This document shows positions 25,696-33,737 of a stretch of DNA of 64,000 nt, piece after piece; position 1 is the first letter of the stretch, and each line of letters opens with the position of its first letter. The DNA comes from CAYZMS01 sp964479625. Its GTDB lineage: Bacteria; Bacteroidota; Bacteroidia; Chitinophagales; Saprospiraceae. Made by a program: the position numbers and the translations under genes. Below the pieces are notes generated by a model. That model saw only the letters and a list, made by a program, of their open reading frames with translations. It was not told the DNA's origin and did no database searches. The stretch spans positions 111,927 through 175,926 of the forward strand of contig CAYZMS010000006.1 in NCBI GenBank assembly GCA_964479625.1. Direction: 5' to 3'.

Positions 25696-26799
25696 TCAAC
25701 TTTTCATCAATTCAATAAAATCATCAAATAGATACCGTGCATCATGTGGTCCGGGCGAGGCTTCCGGGTGGTATTGGACGGAAAAAGCCTTTTTCCCTTT
25801 CACTCGTATGCCTTCGATGGTATCGTCGTTGAGGTTGCGGTGGGTGATCTCGACTTTGTCCAGGTTTTGCTCGATAGCTTCTGGGCTTACGCCAAAGCCG
25901 TGGTTCTGGCTGGTAATCTCCGACCGGCCAGAAATAACGTTTTTCACCGGGTGATTAATGCCCCTGTGGCCGTGGTGCATTTTATACGTGGAAATGTCCA
26001 CCGCCCTGGCCAGCAACTGGTGCCCCAGACAAATTCCAAAGAGCGGTTTATCCTCCTCCAATATGGCCTTTGCCGTAGTGACCGCATAATCCATTGCTCC
26101 CGGGTCGCCAGGGCCGTTCGAAAGGAAATAGCCGTGGGGATCAAAGGCCTTTAGCTCCTCCAGACTGGTTTTTGCCGGGAACACCTTTACATAGCAACCG
26201 CGTTCGGACATACAGCGCAGGATGTTTTGCTTAATGCCGTAATCCAGGGCGGCCACCCGCAGAGGGGCATTGGGCTCCCCGAAGGTATAGGCTTCTTCCG
26301 TACTCACCCTGGAGGCCAGCTCCAGACCATCCATGGAGGGGGTTTCCGCCAGCAATTGTTGCAAAGTATCCATATCCGTGATCTCCGAAGAGATAATGGC
26401 ATTCATGGCTCCTTTTGAGCGAATGTGTCGCACGATCGCGCGGGTATCCACCGCCGTGATACCCACCAGCTGTTCCTTTTCGAAATAATCCTGTATCGAA
26501 TGGTCAGCCTGCTTTCGGGAATAAGGCACTGTAAACTGTCTGCAGATGAGGCCGGCGATCTTAATGGAAGCAGACTCTGTTTCGGCATCCATTGCTCCGT
26601 AATTACCGATGTGGACATTGGTAGCCACCAGCAGTTGTCCAAAATAAGAGGGGTCAGTAAAGATCTCCTGGTAGCCGGTCATTCCGGTATTAAAGCAGAT
26701 CTCGCCGGTGGTGGTGCCGATCATGCCGGCGGCCCGGCCGTGAAAAACCGTGCCATCTTCTAAAAGCAGTATGGCTGGAGTATTGCTTACGTCGCTCAT
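25696..26799 (-). CDS. carA: Carbamoyl-phosphate synthase small (glutaminase) subunit
   Basis: A 367-residue subunit that hydrolyses glutamine and passes ammonia to CarB for carbamoyl phosphate, feeding pyrimidine and arginine synthesis. The N-terminal CPSase small-chain domain (LLLEDGTVFHGRAAG, GEICFNTGMTGYQEIFTDPSY) is followed by a class I glutamine amidotransferase domain with the nucleophile Cys257 in FGICLGHQLL and His344 and Glu346 in VQYHPEASPGP. No carB is in the window. Its place near eno and rplQ is seen in other Bacteroidota. Length and start are normal. Confidence 0.98.
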   Translation of the reverse strand: MSDVSNTPAILLLEDGTVFHGRAAGMIGTTTGEICFNTGMTGYQEIFTDPSYFGQLLVATNVHIGNYGAMDAETESASIKIAGLICRQFTVPYSRKQADHSIQDYFEKEQLVGITAVDTRAIVRHIRSKGAMNAIISSEITDMDTLQQLLAETPSMDGLELASRVSTEEAYTFGEPNAPLRVAALDYGIKQNILRCMSERGCYVKVFPAKTSLEELKAFDPHGYFLSNGPGDPGAMDYAVTTAKAILEEDKPLFGICLGHQLLARAVDISTYKMHHGHRGINHPVKNVISGRSEITSQNHGFGVSPEAIEQNLDKVEITHRNLNDDTIEGIRVKGKKAFSVQYHPEASPGPHDARYLFDDFIELMKS

Positions 26800-27010
26800 A
26801 AACTTGGGTGATTCTGCCCGGAAGCGGGCTTTTAAAGGTTAAAGATAGGAAAAAATGGTTTTAGAAGATCGGTGCGATGCCCTTTAGTTTGACATTGACT
26901 CAAAACAGCCGGGCTGTTTCGGAAAATTAAAATCCCCCCGTTCACCCGCCCACTGAAGTCGGTCCACCTAACACCCTACATGGATTTCTCAGAATAAGCT
27001 GCTGTTATTA

Positions 27011-27041
27011 TTGCAAATCTGTTTTAATTTATCTAGTTTTA
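27011..27041 (+). promoter_or_regulatory. Candidate promoter of the NTF2-like gene
   Basis: TTG (27011-27013) is separated by 20 bases from TAGTTTTA (27034-27041), close to the Bacteroidota pattern TTG-N19-21-TAnnTTTG with one mismatch at the last base. It lies 33 bases upstream of the ATG at 27074, a suitable leader length. Confidence 0.5.
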
Positions 27042-27073
27042 AAACAAATTATTTAATCACCTAAAAACACAGC

Positions 27074-27430
27074 ATGCAAAGTACCCAAGAAATTGCCAAC
27101 CGCCTGGTAGAACTGTGCCGCACGTGGAAAAACAAGGAAGCCTATAAAGAATTGTTTGCGGAGAATGCAGTAGCCATTGAGATGGACTACCCCAATATCC
27201 CCAGTACAGAAGGGAAAGCCGCCCTACTGGCCAAAAACGATGAATTTGGCGAGAAGCTGGTCGAATTCCATGGAAGTGAGGTTTCCGACCCCATTGTCGC
27301 AGGTCCTTATTTCAGCGTTCGAATGACCCTGGACGCGACTTACAAGGAAGACGGCCGAATGAACGTGGAAGAGATCTGCCTGTACAAGGTCGAAGATGGA
27401 AAAATCGTGAGTGAGCAGTTTTTCTATTGA
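27074..27430 (+). CDS. NTF2-like / SnoaL-like small protein
   Basis: A 118-residue protein with the cone-shaped NTF2-like fold signature. Helical residues 1-40 (IANRLVELCRTWKNKEAYKELFAENAVAIE) are followed by four strands (SDPIVAGPYFSVRMTLDATYKEDGRMNVEEICLYKVEDGKIVSEQFFY). Family members include small ketosteroid isomerase-like enzymes and non-enzymatic ligand binders; nothing here fixes the substrate. It stands alone between divergent carA and convergent quinone-reductase genes, with its own promoter and a terminator hairpin after it. Confidence 0.85.
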   Translation: MQSTQEIANRLVELCRTWKNKEAYKELFAENAVAIEMDYPNIPSTEGKAALLAKNDEFGEKLVEFHGSEVSDPIVAGPYFSVRMTLDATYKEDGRMNVEEICLYKVEDGKIVSEQFFY

Positions 27431-27452
27431 AAATGCTTATTGCCGAAGTCTG

Positions 27453-27491
27453 AGGGTTACTCAAAGCGCAGAGGCGTTTTTGAGTAACCCT
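27453..27491. terminator. Hairpin between convergent genes
   Basis: AGGGTTACTCAAA (27453-27465) and TTTGAGTAACCCT (27479-27491) are perfectly complementary, 13 bp. It lies 22 bases past the NTF2-like stop codon. No T tract follows on plus, so termination may rely on stem strength. Confidence 0.55.
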
Positions 27492-27554
27492 TGCAAGTAT
27501 TTTCCGCAATTCAACCTTCACTAATTTATTAATGGCCAAAGCCCTCCGGACCGG

Positions 27555-28556
27555 CTACGGTCGGTGCACCCTGGATAGGATGATAACCGCCTTCCCCCTG
27601 ACCTTCCGATCGGCCATATCCTTTAGCGCATCCGGTGCCTCTTCCAGGGAGTATACCTGATGCAGGTGTTGCTTGATCTTTTCGCTTTTGATCCATTCAA
27701 GTAGTTGCAAAAGATTTTGTAGGTTTTGCCCGGGTTCGCGCTGGGCGAAGCTTCCCCAAAATACCCCCATAACAGAGCAGCCTTTCAACAGGATCAAATT
27801 AATGGGAAAACGGGGGATTGTTCCAGCGGCAAAGCCGATGACCAGGTACCGCCCCTTCCAGGCCATGCTCCGTAATGCCGGCTCAGCATAGGGACCACCC
27901 ACCGGATCTACGGCCACATCCACACCCTTTTTCCCTACCAGGGTTTTTAGTTGTTCTCTAAGATCACCTTCGTTGTAGTTGATCAGATGATCTGCCCCCT
28001 TGGTCTTGCAAAGTTCGAGTTTCTCAGAACTGGAAGCCGCCGCGATCACCGTGGCACCCATTACTTTAGACAACTCAACGGCAGCCAGTCCGACCCCTCC
28101 GGCGGCCCCTAACACCAGAACCGTTTCCCCTTCCTTTAGTTGAGCGCGATCCTTCAGCGCATGCAGGGAGGTGCCATAGGTATACAGGGTGGTGGCTGCG
28201 GTAAGGGCATCTAATTCATCCGGAATGGGAATAACCCGGTCAGCACCTACGCGCACCTGCTCGGCAAAACCACCCCAGCTACAAAGAGCCAGCACCCTTT
28301 GCCCCGCCTTAAACTGCTGCACCCCCTCCCCGGTTTCCAGAATACGACCGGCTACTTCCCCACCAGGTGAAAAGGGGCGCTCCGCCTTGAACTGGTATTT
28401 GTCTTCAATAAGGAGCAGGTCTGGAAAATTTAGACCGCAGGCTTCTACTGCAATGACTACTTCACCCCTAGCAGGACTTAAGGGCTGGATCATGTCCAGT
28501 TGTAAGGTTTCCGGACCTCCAACCCGGTGAGAACGAATTGCACGAATACTTGTCAT
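27555..28556 (-). CDS. Quinone oxidoreductase-like medium-chain dehydrogenase (NADPH)
   Basis: A 333-residue zinc-free medium-chain dehydrogenase of the NADPH:quinone oxidoreductase (QOR) type. The N-terminal GroES-like domain (EVVIAVEACGLNFPDLLLIEDKYQ, FSPGGEVAGRILETGEGV) lacks the catalytic zinc ligands. The Rossmann domain carries VLVLGAAGGVGLAAVELSKVMGA with the AxxGxG nucleotide motif, then KGADHLINY and VDVAVDPVGG. The substrate is unknown; homologues reduce quinones or enoyl compounds. It is monocistronic. The gene lies just after the strong terminator that closes the ribosomal cluster. Confidence 0.93.
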   Translation of the reverse strand: MTSIRAIRSHRVGGPETLQLDMIQPLSPARGEVVIAVEACGLNFPDLLLIEDKYQFKAERPFSPGGEVAGRILETGEGVQQFKAGQRVLALCSWGGFAEQVRVGADRVIPIPDELDALTAATTLYTYGTSLHALKDRAQLKEGETVLVLGAAGGVGLAAVELSKVMGATVIAAASSSEKLELCKTKGADHLINYNEGDLREQLKTLVGKKGVDVAVDPVGGPYAEPALRSMAWKGRYLVIGFAAGTIPRFPINLILLKGCSVMGVFWGSFAQREPGQNLQNLLQLLEWIKSEKIKQHLHQVYSLEEAPDALKDMADRKVRGKAVIILSRVHRP

Positions 28557-28667
28557 AAAAAATGGGCGTCTAAAGGTTTTTTGCTCGCTTTGAACCGGCT
28601 ATTATGTTTGCCCTGGTTCTTTCCATGTGCTGTCCAAAAAGGGAAACGGGATGAATATAAAACAGAA

Positions 28668-28705
28668 AAGCCATTTTGTTTTTACAATGCAAAACAAAAT
28701 GGCTT
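28668..28705 (-). terminator. Strong rho-independent terminator closing the ribosomal cluster
   Basis: AAGCCATTTTGTTTT (28668-28682) and AAAACAAAATGGCTT (28691-28705) form a perfect 15-bp stem with a short loop. On the minus strand it is followed by TTCTGTTTTAT. It lies 33 bases after the rplQ stop codon and is the natural end of the long ribosomal transcript. Confidence 0.9.
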
Positions 28706-28737
28706 AAAGGGCGAGTTAGAGCAAAAAGCTAAAGCTG

Positions 28738-29370
28738 TTATTTCTTTTCCTCTTCTTCCTCGGTAGTTGATTCGCCTTCTTCTTCCTCCTTGGTTTCTTC
28801 GGTGCTTTCCGCCTCGGCTATCGCTTCCTCCACCTCATTTTCCGTCTCTTCGTTTACTACCTTTTCAGCCTTATCTTCTACTTCTTCAGCAGTTTCCTCG
28901 GCTACTGCCGTCTCCGTTGCGGCTTCGGTTGCACTACTGCTGCGGCCTCCACGGCGACGACGGCGACGGCGGGATACTCCAGCTCCTTCTTCTTTTCCTG
29001 TGGTGTATGTTTCGTTGAAGTCAACGAACTCGATCATCGCCATTTCGGCTCCGTCGCTTTTCCGGAAACCCGTTTTGATGACACGAACGTATCCACCCGG
29101 GCGATCACCGACTTTGGGGCCGACTACACCAAATAATTCCTTAATAGCTTCCTTATCCTGCAGGTAACTAAAGACTACGCGACGGTTGTGGAAACTGTCG
29201 GTTCTGGCTTTGGTCACCAGTGGTTCGATGTATTGACGCAAGGCTTTAGCTTTAGCCAGGGTCGTGTTGATACGCTTGTGCTCGATCAACGCAATGGCAA
29301 GGTTTTTCAGCAGGGCCTTCCGATGGGCTGCCTTGCGCTTCAGGTGGTTAAACTTCTTTCCGTGTCTCAT
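28738..29370 (-). CDS. rplQ: 50S ribosomal protein L17 with long charged C-terminal extension
   Basis: Residues 1-120 are a normal L17 (MRHGKKFNHLKRKAAHRKAL, RRVVFSYLQDKEAIKELF, GGYVRVIKTGFRKSDGAEMAMIE), which binds 23S rRNA near the exit tunnel. A 90-residue extension follows: a run of seven Arg (134-140), then about 60 residues dominated by Glu, Ala, Thr and Val (from AVAEETAEEVEDKAEK to a poly-Glu end). Extended L17 is known in Bacteroidota, but here the tail almost doubles the protein. It is the last gene of the cluster, downstream of rpoA, and ends at a strong terminator. Confidence 0.97.
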   Translation of the reverse strand: MRHGKKFNHLKRKAAHRKALLKNLAIALIEHKRINTTLAKAKALRQYIEPLVTKARTDSFHNRRVVFSYLQDKEAIKELFGVVGPKVGDRPGGYVRVIKTGFRKSDGAEMAMIEFVDFNETYTTGKEEGAGVSRRRRRRRGGRSSSATEAATETAVAEETAEEVEDKAEKVVNEETENEVEEAIAEAESTEETKEEEEGESTTEEEEEKK

Positions 29371-29505
29371 GCTGTTTATTTAATAAATGATCTTCGCAAC
29401 ACCGGGCCAAACGAGGCCTGCAGTAATTGCAATTGATAAAAAGTTCATTTTGAACTATTTTTCCAAAGACCTGGCAGGGTCTCGGGTCCATTGTTCAAGG
29501 TCTGA

Positions 29506-30507
29506 TTAATCCTGATCCTCCAGTTTATACTTGGACAGGTCCATACCGAAGGTAAGGCCCTTATCCTGGAGTAGCTCTTCGATCTCTACCAGAGACTTCT
29601 TACCGAAGTTCCGGAACTTCAGCAGTTCGTGCGTGTCATACTGGACCAGTTCTGCCAGGGTGTTGATCTTGGCTGCTTTTAGGCAGTTATAGGCCCGAAC
29701 CGAAAGATCCAGATCTTCCAGAGAAGTCTTCAACAGTTTACGCATGTGCAAGATGTGCTCATCCACCACATCGTCTTCCCGGCTGCCTTCGCTTTCGAAA
29801 GTGATATTTTCATCGGTGATCAACATCAGGTGCTGAATCAGGATGCGAGAAGCTTCCTTAATGGCATCTTCCGGGTGGATGGTGCCATCAGTTTGCATTT
29901 CAATAGACAGTTTCTCGTAGTCGGTACGTTGCCCTACCCGGGTATTTTCTACGCGGTAGGCCACATTCTTGATGGGGGTGTAAATGGCGTCAACAGGAAT
30001 TACTCCGATAGGTGCATCTTTGGGCAGGTTTTCGTCGGCAGGAACATATCCGCGCCCTTTAGTGACGGTCAACTCAATTTCGAGACTGACCGTTGGTTCC
30101 ATCGTGCAAATGAGCACATTTGGATTCATGACCCTGAATACATTGGTATGCTCAGCGATATCGCCGGCCAGGAATTGTTCCTTACCGGAAATGGTCAGGT
30201 AAACCTTTTCATTGGCAAGCTCGTCGTTGGGTACCACCTGCTTGAGCCGCACTTGCTTGAGGTTCAGTATGATCTCCACCACATCCTCTACAACCCCGCG
30301 AATAGTGGCAAACTCATGTTCCACACCGGCGATACGAACAGCTGATATCGCATACCCTTCCAGAGAGGAAAGCAGGACGCGACGCAGGGAGTTGCCGATC
30401 GTTTGCCCGAAGCCGGGTTCCAGAGGTTTAAATTCAAAAAGCCCTTCAAAATCATTGGCTTTTTGCATCAGGATCTTATCTGGCTTCTGGAAGTTTAAAA
30501 TGCTCAT
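29506..30507 (-). CDS. rpoA: DNA-directed RNA polymerase alpha subunit
   Basis: A 333-residue alpha subunit. The N-terminal dimerisation and assembly domain includes PLEPGFGQTIGNSLRRVLLSSLEG and GYVPADENLPKD. A linker leads to the C-terminal domain (about 260-325: LDLSVRAYNCLKAAKINTLAEL, LLKFRNFGKKSLVEIEELL), which contacts UP elements and activators. It is the penultimate gene of the ribosomal cluster, between rpsD and rplQ, the standard bacterial order. Confidence 0.99.
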   Translation of the reverse strand: MSILNFQKPDKILMQKANDFEGLFEFKPLEPGFGQTIGNSLRRVLLSSLEGYAISAVRIAGVEHEFATIRGVVEDVVEIILNLKQVRLKQVVPNDELANEKVYLTISGKEQFLAGDIAEHTNVFRVMNPNVLICTMEPTVSLEIELTVTKGRGYVPADENLPKDAPIGVIPVDAIYTPIKNVAYRVENTRVGQRTDYEKLSIEMQTDGTIHPEDAIKEASRILIQHLMLITDENITFESEGSREDDVVDEHILHMRKLLKTSLEDLDLSVRAYNCLKAAKINTLAELVQYDTHELLKFRNFGKKSLVEIEELLQDKGLTFGMDLSKYKLEDQD

Positions 30508-30712
30508 ACAATCAATTTAAGTGGTCTGACCGGAGTCAGGGAAGAATAATTCCGACCGATGCAGCAGCAGATCGAACGGAAAATCGATATGGGTTAAACC
30601 TCTATTGGGGCTACTTCAGGATTATCACAGCCTGGAGAGACCCCAACCAATATTTTCAGAACACGATGGCGCCAACTGAGGCATTGCCCAGCTTTAGCCG
30701 CCATAGTTTAAA

Positions 30713-31324
30713 TTACTTCGAGTACAATTCGACGATCAACTGCTCGTTAATCTTCTCTGGAATTTGCTCCCGCTCGGGATACCCCAGAAAAACGCCTTGC
30801 ATTTTATCAGGATTGAATTCCAGCCAGCCGAATTTGCTTACATCAGAGCGGCCGGCAACACTGTCACGAACAACCTGCAGGTGTTGTGACTTTCCACGCA
30901 CCCCAACAACGTCATTTGCACGCAACTGATAAGAGGGAATGTTGGTGACTATGCCATTCACCACAATATGGCGGTGAGCGACGAGCTGACGGGCAGCACG
31001 CCGGGTAGGAGCCATACCCATGCGGAATACGACATTATCCAGGCGCGCTTCCAGCAATTGGAGCAGCACCTCACCGGTTACTCCTTTATTACTGTTGGCT
31101 GTTTCGAACAGGTTGCGGAATTGACGTTCCAGCACACCATAGGTGTACTTTGCTTTTTGTTTTTCCATCAACTGCAGGGCGTAATCTGAACGCTGCTTGC
31201 GGCGGCGCTGATTACCATGCTGGCCAGGAGGGAATTTCCGTTTTTCGAAATGCTTGTCGAATCCATAAATGGACTCTCCGAATGCTCTTGACTTTTTGGT
31301 CTTGGGACCAGTATATCTAGCCAT
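30713..31324 (-). CDS. rpsD: 30S ribosomal protein S4
   Basis: A 203-residue S4 protein, a primary 16S rRNA binder that starts 30S assembly. It has the N-terminal MARYTGPKTKKSRAFGESIYG, the S4 RNA-binding domain (LLQLLEARLDNVVFRMGMAPTRRAARQLVAHRHIVVNG), and lacks the four-Cys zinc site of some S4 proteins. The position between rpsK and rpoA is standard. A gap of 205 bases separates it from rpoA. Confidence 0.99.
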   Translation of the reverse strand: MARYTGPKTKKSRAFGESIYGFDKHFEKRKFPPGQHGNQRRRKQRSDYALQLMEKQKAKYTYGVLERQFRNLFETANSNKGVTGEVLLQLLEARLDNVVFRMGMAPTRRAARQLVAHRHIVVNGIVTNIPSYQLRANDVVGVRGKSQHLQVVRDSVAGRSDVSKFGWLEFNPDKMQGVFLGYPEREQIPEKINEQLIVELYSK

Positions 31325-31345
31325 GGTTGATTGTGTGTTTTTGTC

Positions 31346-31732
31346 TTAAACTCTTCTACGTTTGGGCGGACGGCAGCCATTGTGAGGAATAGGAGTTACG
31401 TCCTTGATACGGGTTACTTTTATATTGGCCGCATCAATTGCCCGAATCGCTGCTTCACGACCGGAACCAGGCCCTTTCACAAACACCTCTACTGTACGCA
31501 GACCTGCGTCATATGCTACGCGGGAAGCATCACTGGCCGCCACCTGGGCAGCATAAGGCGTATTTTTCTTCGAACCGCGGAATCCGGATTTACCGGCAGA
31601 AGACCAAGAGATCACCTGGCCCTGCTTATTGGTCAGGGTAACGATAACGTTATTGAAGCTAGCCTGGATATAGGCATAACCCTCCGGTTCTACGCGCACA
31701 TTTCTTTTGGATACTTTTTTTGCCTTTGCCAT
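31346..31732 (-). CDS. rpsK: 30S ribosomal protein S11
   Basis: A 128-residue S11 of the 30S platform. The conserved middle (YIQASFNNVIVTLTNKQGQVISWSSAGKSGF) and C-terminal DVTPIPHNGCRPPKRRRV are intact. A frame two codons longer begins at 31738, but MAKAKK at 31732 is the normal start. It follows rpsM after 58 bases. Confidence 0.98.
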   Translation of the reverse strand: MAKAKKVSKRNVRVEPEGYAYIQASFNNVIVTLTNKQGQVISWSSAGKSGFRGSKKNTPYAAQVAASDASRVAYDAGLRTVEVFVKGPGSGREAAIRAIDAANIKVTRIKDVTPIPHNGCRPPKRRRV

Positions 31733-31790
31733 GTACACTTATTTGGGAGACGGATGTCCAACCCGACCTCCAATTCATTCCTTTTAGTTA

Positions 31791-32159
31791 TTATTTCTTT
31801 TTGTTTGCTACCGTCTTGCGCTTTCCTTTACGCGTACGGGCATTGGTTTGGGTACGTTGGCCCCGCAGCGGCAAGCCTCTACGGTGGCGTATACCCCGGT
31901 AGCAACCGATATCCTGTAGACGCTTGATATTCATTTGAACCTCCGTACGCAACTCCCCTTCTACAGTGTAATCATTAGTAATAATGGAAGAGATCTCGCG
32001 AACATTATCGTCGGTCCAGTCTTCGACCTTAACACTTTCGTCAATGTTTGCCTTAGCTAAAATATCAGCAGCAGCCGAACGACCAATGCCGAAGATGTAG
32101 GTCAAGCTGATGACCCCACGTTTGTTTCTAGGTAAATCGACACCTGCAATACGAGCCAT
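31791..32159 (-). CDS. rpsM: 30S ribosomal protein S13
   Basis: A 122-residue S13 of the 30S head, which contacts the 50S subunit and P-site tRNA. It starts MARIAGVDLPRNKRGVISL and has the H2TH-type motif (TYIFGIGRSAAADILAKANI) and the basic tail RHRRGLPLRGQRTQTNARTRKGK. It lies between rpmJ and rpsK as usual. Confidence 0.99.
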   Translation of the reverse strand: MARIAGVDLPRNKRGVISLTYIFGIGRSAAADILAKANIDESVKVEDWTDDNVREISSIITNDYTVEGELRTEVQMNIKRLQDIGCYRGIRHRRGLPLRGQRTQTNARTRKGKRKTVANKKK

Positions 32160-32190
32160 TTGTTACTATACTTTTTGAAGCCCCTTGCAA

Positions 32191-32307
32191 CTACCCCTGG
32201 CGTTGCTTAAACTTTGGGTTCTTTTTATTAATGACGTAAATTTTTCCTTTTCTGCGCACGATCTTGCAGTCAGTCGAACGCTTTTTAACCGATGCTCTGA
32301 CTTTCAT
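32191..32307 (-). CDS. rpmJ: 50S ribosomal protein L36 (zinc-free form)
   Basis: A 38-residue protein: MKVRASVKKRSTDCKIVRR..., ending KFKQRQG with a TAG stop. Zinc-containing L36 has a C-x2-C-x12-C-x4-H pattern; only one Cys remains here (Cys14), so this is the zinc-independent type usual in Bacteroidota. It lies between infA and rpmJ's normal neighbour rpsM, each gap about 30-100 bases. Confidence 0.97.
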   Translation of the reverse strand: MKVRASVKKRSTDCKIVRRKGKIYVINKKNPKFKQRQG

Positions 32308-32411
32308 TATGCTTAATTTTTATGCTTCGAAACAACTGTTTATTAAAAATCTTATCTGCTTGCCCCTGAAGGGCCTCCGGTGCAAAAAGTAAATCTAACA
32401 GGCCTATGGAA

Positions 32412-32633
32412 TTATTTGTAGCGATAAGTAATACGCCCCCGGGTCAGATCATAAGGGGACATTTCTACAGCTACCTTGTCTCCCGGGAGTATCCGAATAT
32501 AGTTCATTCGCATTTTCCCGGAGATCGTAGCCTTGATCTCATGGTCATTTTCCAGACGCACCCGGAACATGGCATTCGATAACGCCTCCTCAATAATACC
32601 GTCCTGTTTAATAAGATTTTTCTTTTTACTCAT
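32412..32633 (-). CDS. infA: Translation initiation factor IF-1
   Basis: A 73-residue OB-fold protein that occupies the A site during initiation. It reads MSKKKNLIKQDGIIEEALSN, FRVRLENDHEIKATISGKMRMNYIRI and ends RGRITYRYK, full family length. A frame starting seven codons earlier (32654) overlaps the promoter-like box, so ATG 32633 is preferred. It probably has its own promoter. Confidence 0.98.
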   Translation of the reverse strand: MSKKKNLIKQDGIIEEALSNAMFRVRLENDHEIKATISGKMRMNYIRILPGDKVAVEMSPYDLTRGRITYRYK

Positions 32634-32651
32634 AAGTCGAATTTCGGAGTG

Positions 32652-32659
32652 CAAAGATA
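32652..32659 (-). promoter_or_regulatory. Candidate -7 box for infA and downstream genes
   Basis: The minus strand reads TATCTTTG, an exact TAnnTTTG match, 19 bases before the infA ATG. A TTG lies 14 bases further upstream (32676-32674), closer than the optimum. It would give infA-rpmJ-rpsM-rpsK-rpsD-rpoA-rplQ an internal promoter with a very short leader. Confidence 0.5.
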
Positions 32660-32720
32660 CAGAAAAAAAATGACAATTACATTCCGAATAACAAAAATGT
32701 AAAAATTGCCGGTTTCCCGA

Positions 32721-33542
32721 TCAGGCTGCCGCTTCTTTCAAGATAACTTCCCGGACATAGTCATTTTTGCTAATGGCTACTTCGATCTCCCTGTGGTCAG
32801 ACAGAATATCGGCCCGGTCTTTCCGAACGACCACCGAATGCTCATAATGCGCTGCCGGCTTGCGATCTCTTGCGAAAACGGTCCACCCGTCTGGCAGGGT
32901 CCGCACGTCCCGGCGCCCGAGATTAACCATGGGTTCGATGGCGATCACCAGGCCTTCCTGCAATTTCACCCCACGCCCTCTTTTGCCGAAATTAGGCACT
33001 TCGGGTTCTTCGTGCAGGTTTCGTCCAATGCCATGCCCAACCAATTCCCGGACCACTCCATAGCCGTACTGGCGTTCTACATACTGCTGGATCGAAAATC
33101 CGATATCTCCAAGGCGATTGCCTGCTACAGCCGCCTCGATACCTTTGTATAAAGAGGTGTTCGTAACCCGGCACAACTCCATGACGGGCTCAGAGACATT
33201 CCCCAACGGGAAGGTATAGGCGGCATCGCCGAAATAATTATTTTTGAATACCCCGCAGTCAACGGAAACGATATCTCCGTCCTCAAAGACTTGTTCCTTT
33301 GAAGGGATGCCATGCACCACCTGTTCGTTAACCGATACGCAAAGGGTAGCCGGGAAACCGCGATACCCCTTAAAGCCCGGCTCAGCCCCATGGTCACGGA
33401 TGAACGTCTCTGCAACCTGATCGATCTCCGCTCCACTGATGCCCGGCCGAATAATTGAGCCTACATGGGCCAGTGTTTTGCAGACCAGCAAACAGTTTTG
33501 CCGAATGAGTTCAATTTCTTCTTCCGTTTTGTAATAGATCAT
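32721..33542 (-). CDS. map: Methionine aminopeptidase, type I
   Basis: A 273-residue enzyme removing the initiator Met from nascent proteins. The metal ligands are all visible: Asp95 (VSVDCG), Asp106 (YFGDAAYTF), His170 (VGHGIG), Glu203 (AIEPM) and Glu234 (HYEHSVVV). Substrate His78 lies in VVHGIPS. About 25 residues beyond the usual end (DHREIEVAISKNDYVREVI) form a small extension. It stands between secY and infA, the usual Bacteroidota order. Confidence 0.98.
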   Translation of the reverse strand: MIYYKTEEEIELIRQNCLLVCKTLAHVGSIIRPGISGAEIDQVAETFIRDHGAEPGFKGYRGFPATLCVSVNEQVVHGIPSKEQVFEDGDIVSVDCGVFKNNYFGDAAYTFPLGNVSEPVMELCRVTNTSLYKGIEAAVAGNRLGDIGFSIQQYVERQYGYGVVRELVGHGIGRNLHEEPEVPNFGKRGRGVKLQEGLVIAIEPMVNLGRRDVRTLPDGWTVFARDRKPAAHYEHSVVVRKDRADILSDHREIEVAISKNDYVREVILKEAAA

Positions 33543-33645
33543 TCCTACTGAATATCTGAGATCTGGGCAAAATAGCCTTGTTGTATTTTCCAGAAAGGCG
33601 AAAAGCTTCCCGGATGTTCAACCCTTTTGGAGGGTTATATTTAAA

Positions 33646-33681
33646 TAAGGATGTCTCAAAGCATCCTTATCGCTTTGAGAC
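33646..33681 (-). terminator. Alternative hairpins between secY and map
   Basis: GTCTCAAAGC (33653-33662) pairs perfectly with GCTTTGAGAC (33672-33681). The left arm is also enclosed by TAAGGAT (33646-33652) and ATCCTTA (33663-33669), which pair perfectly with each other. The two stems share space and cannot form together easily. The structure lies 57 bases after the secY stop and may be an attenuator or weak terminator inside the cluster. Confidence 0.5.
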
Positions 33682-33737
33682 TTCCCCTTAATCATTCATC
33701 AAGTTAACTACAAACCTGAACCCCAAGACAGGCAGGT

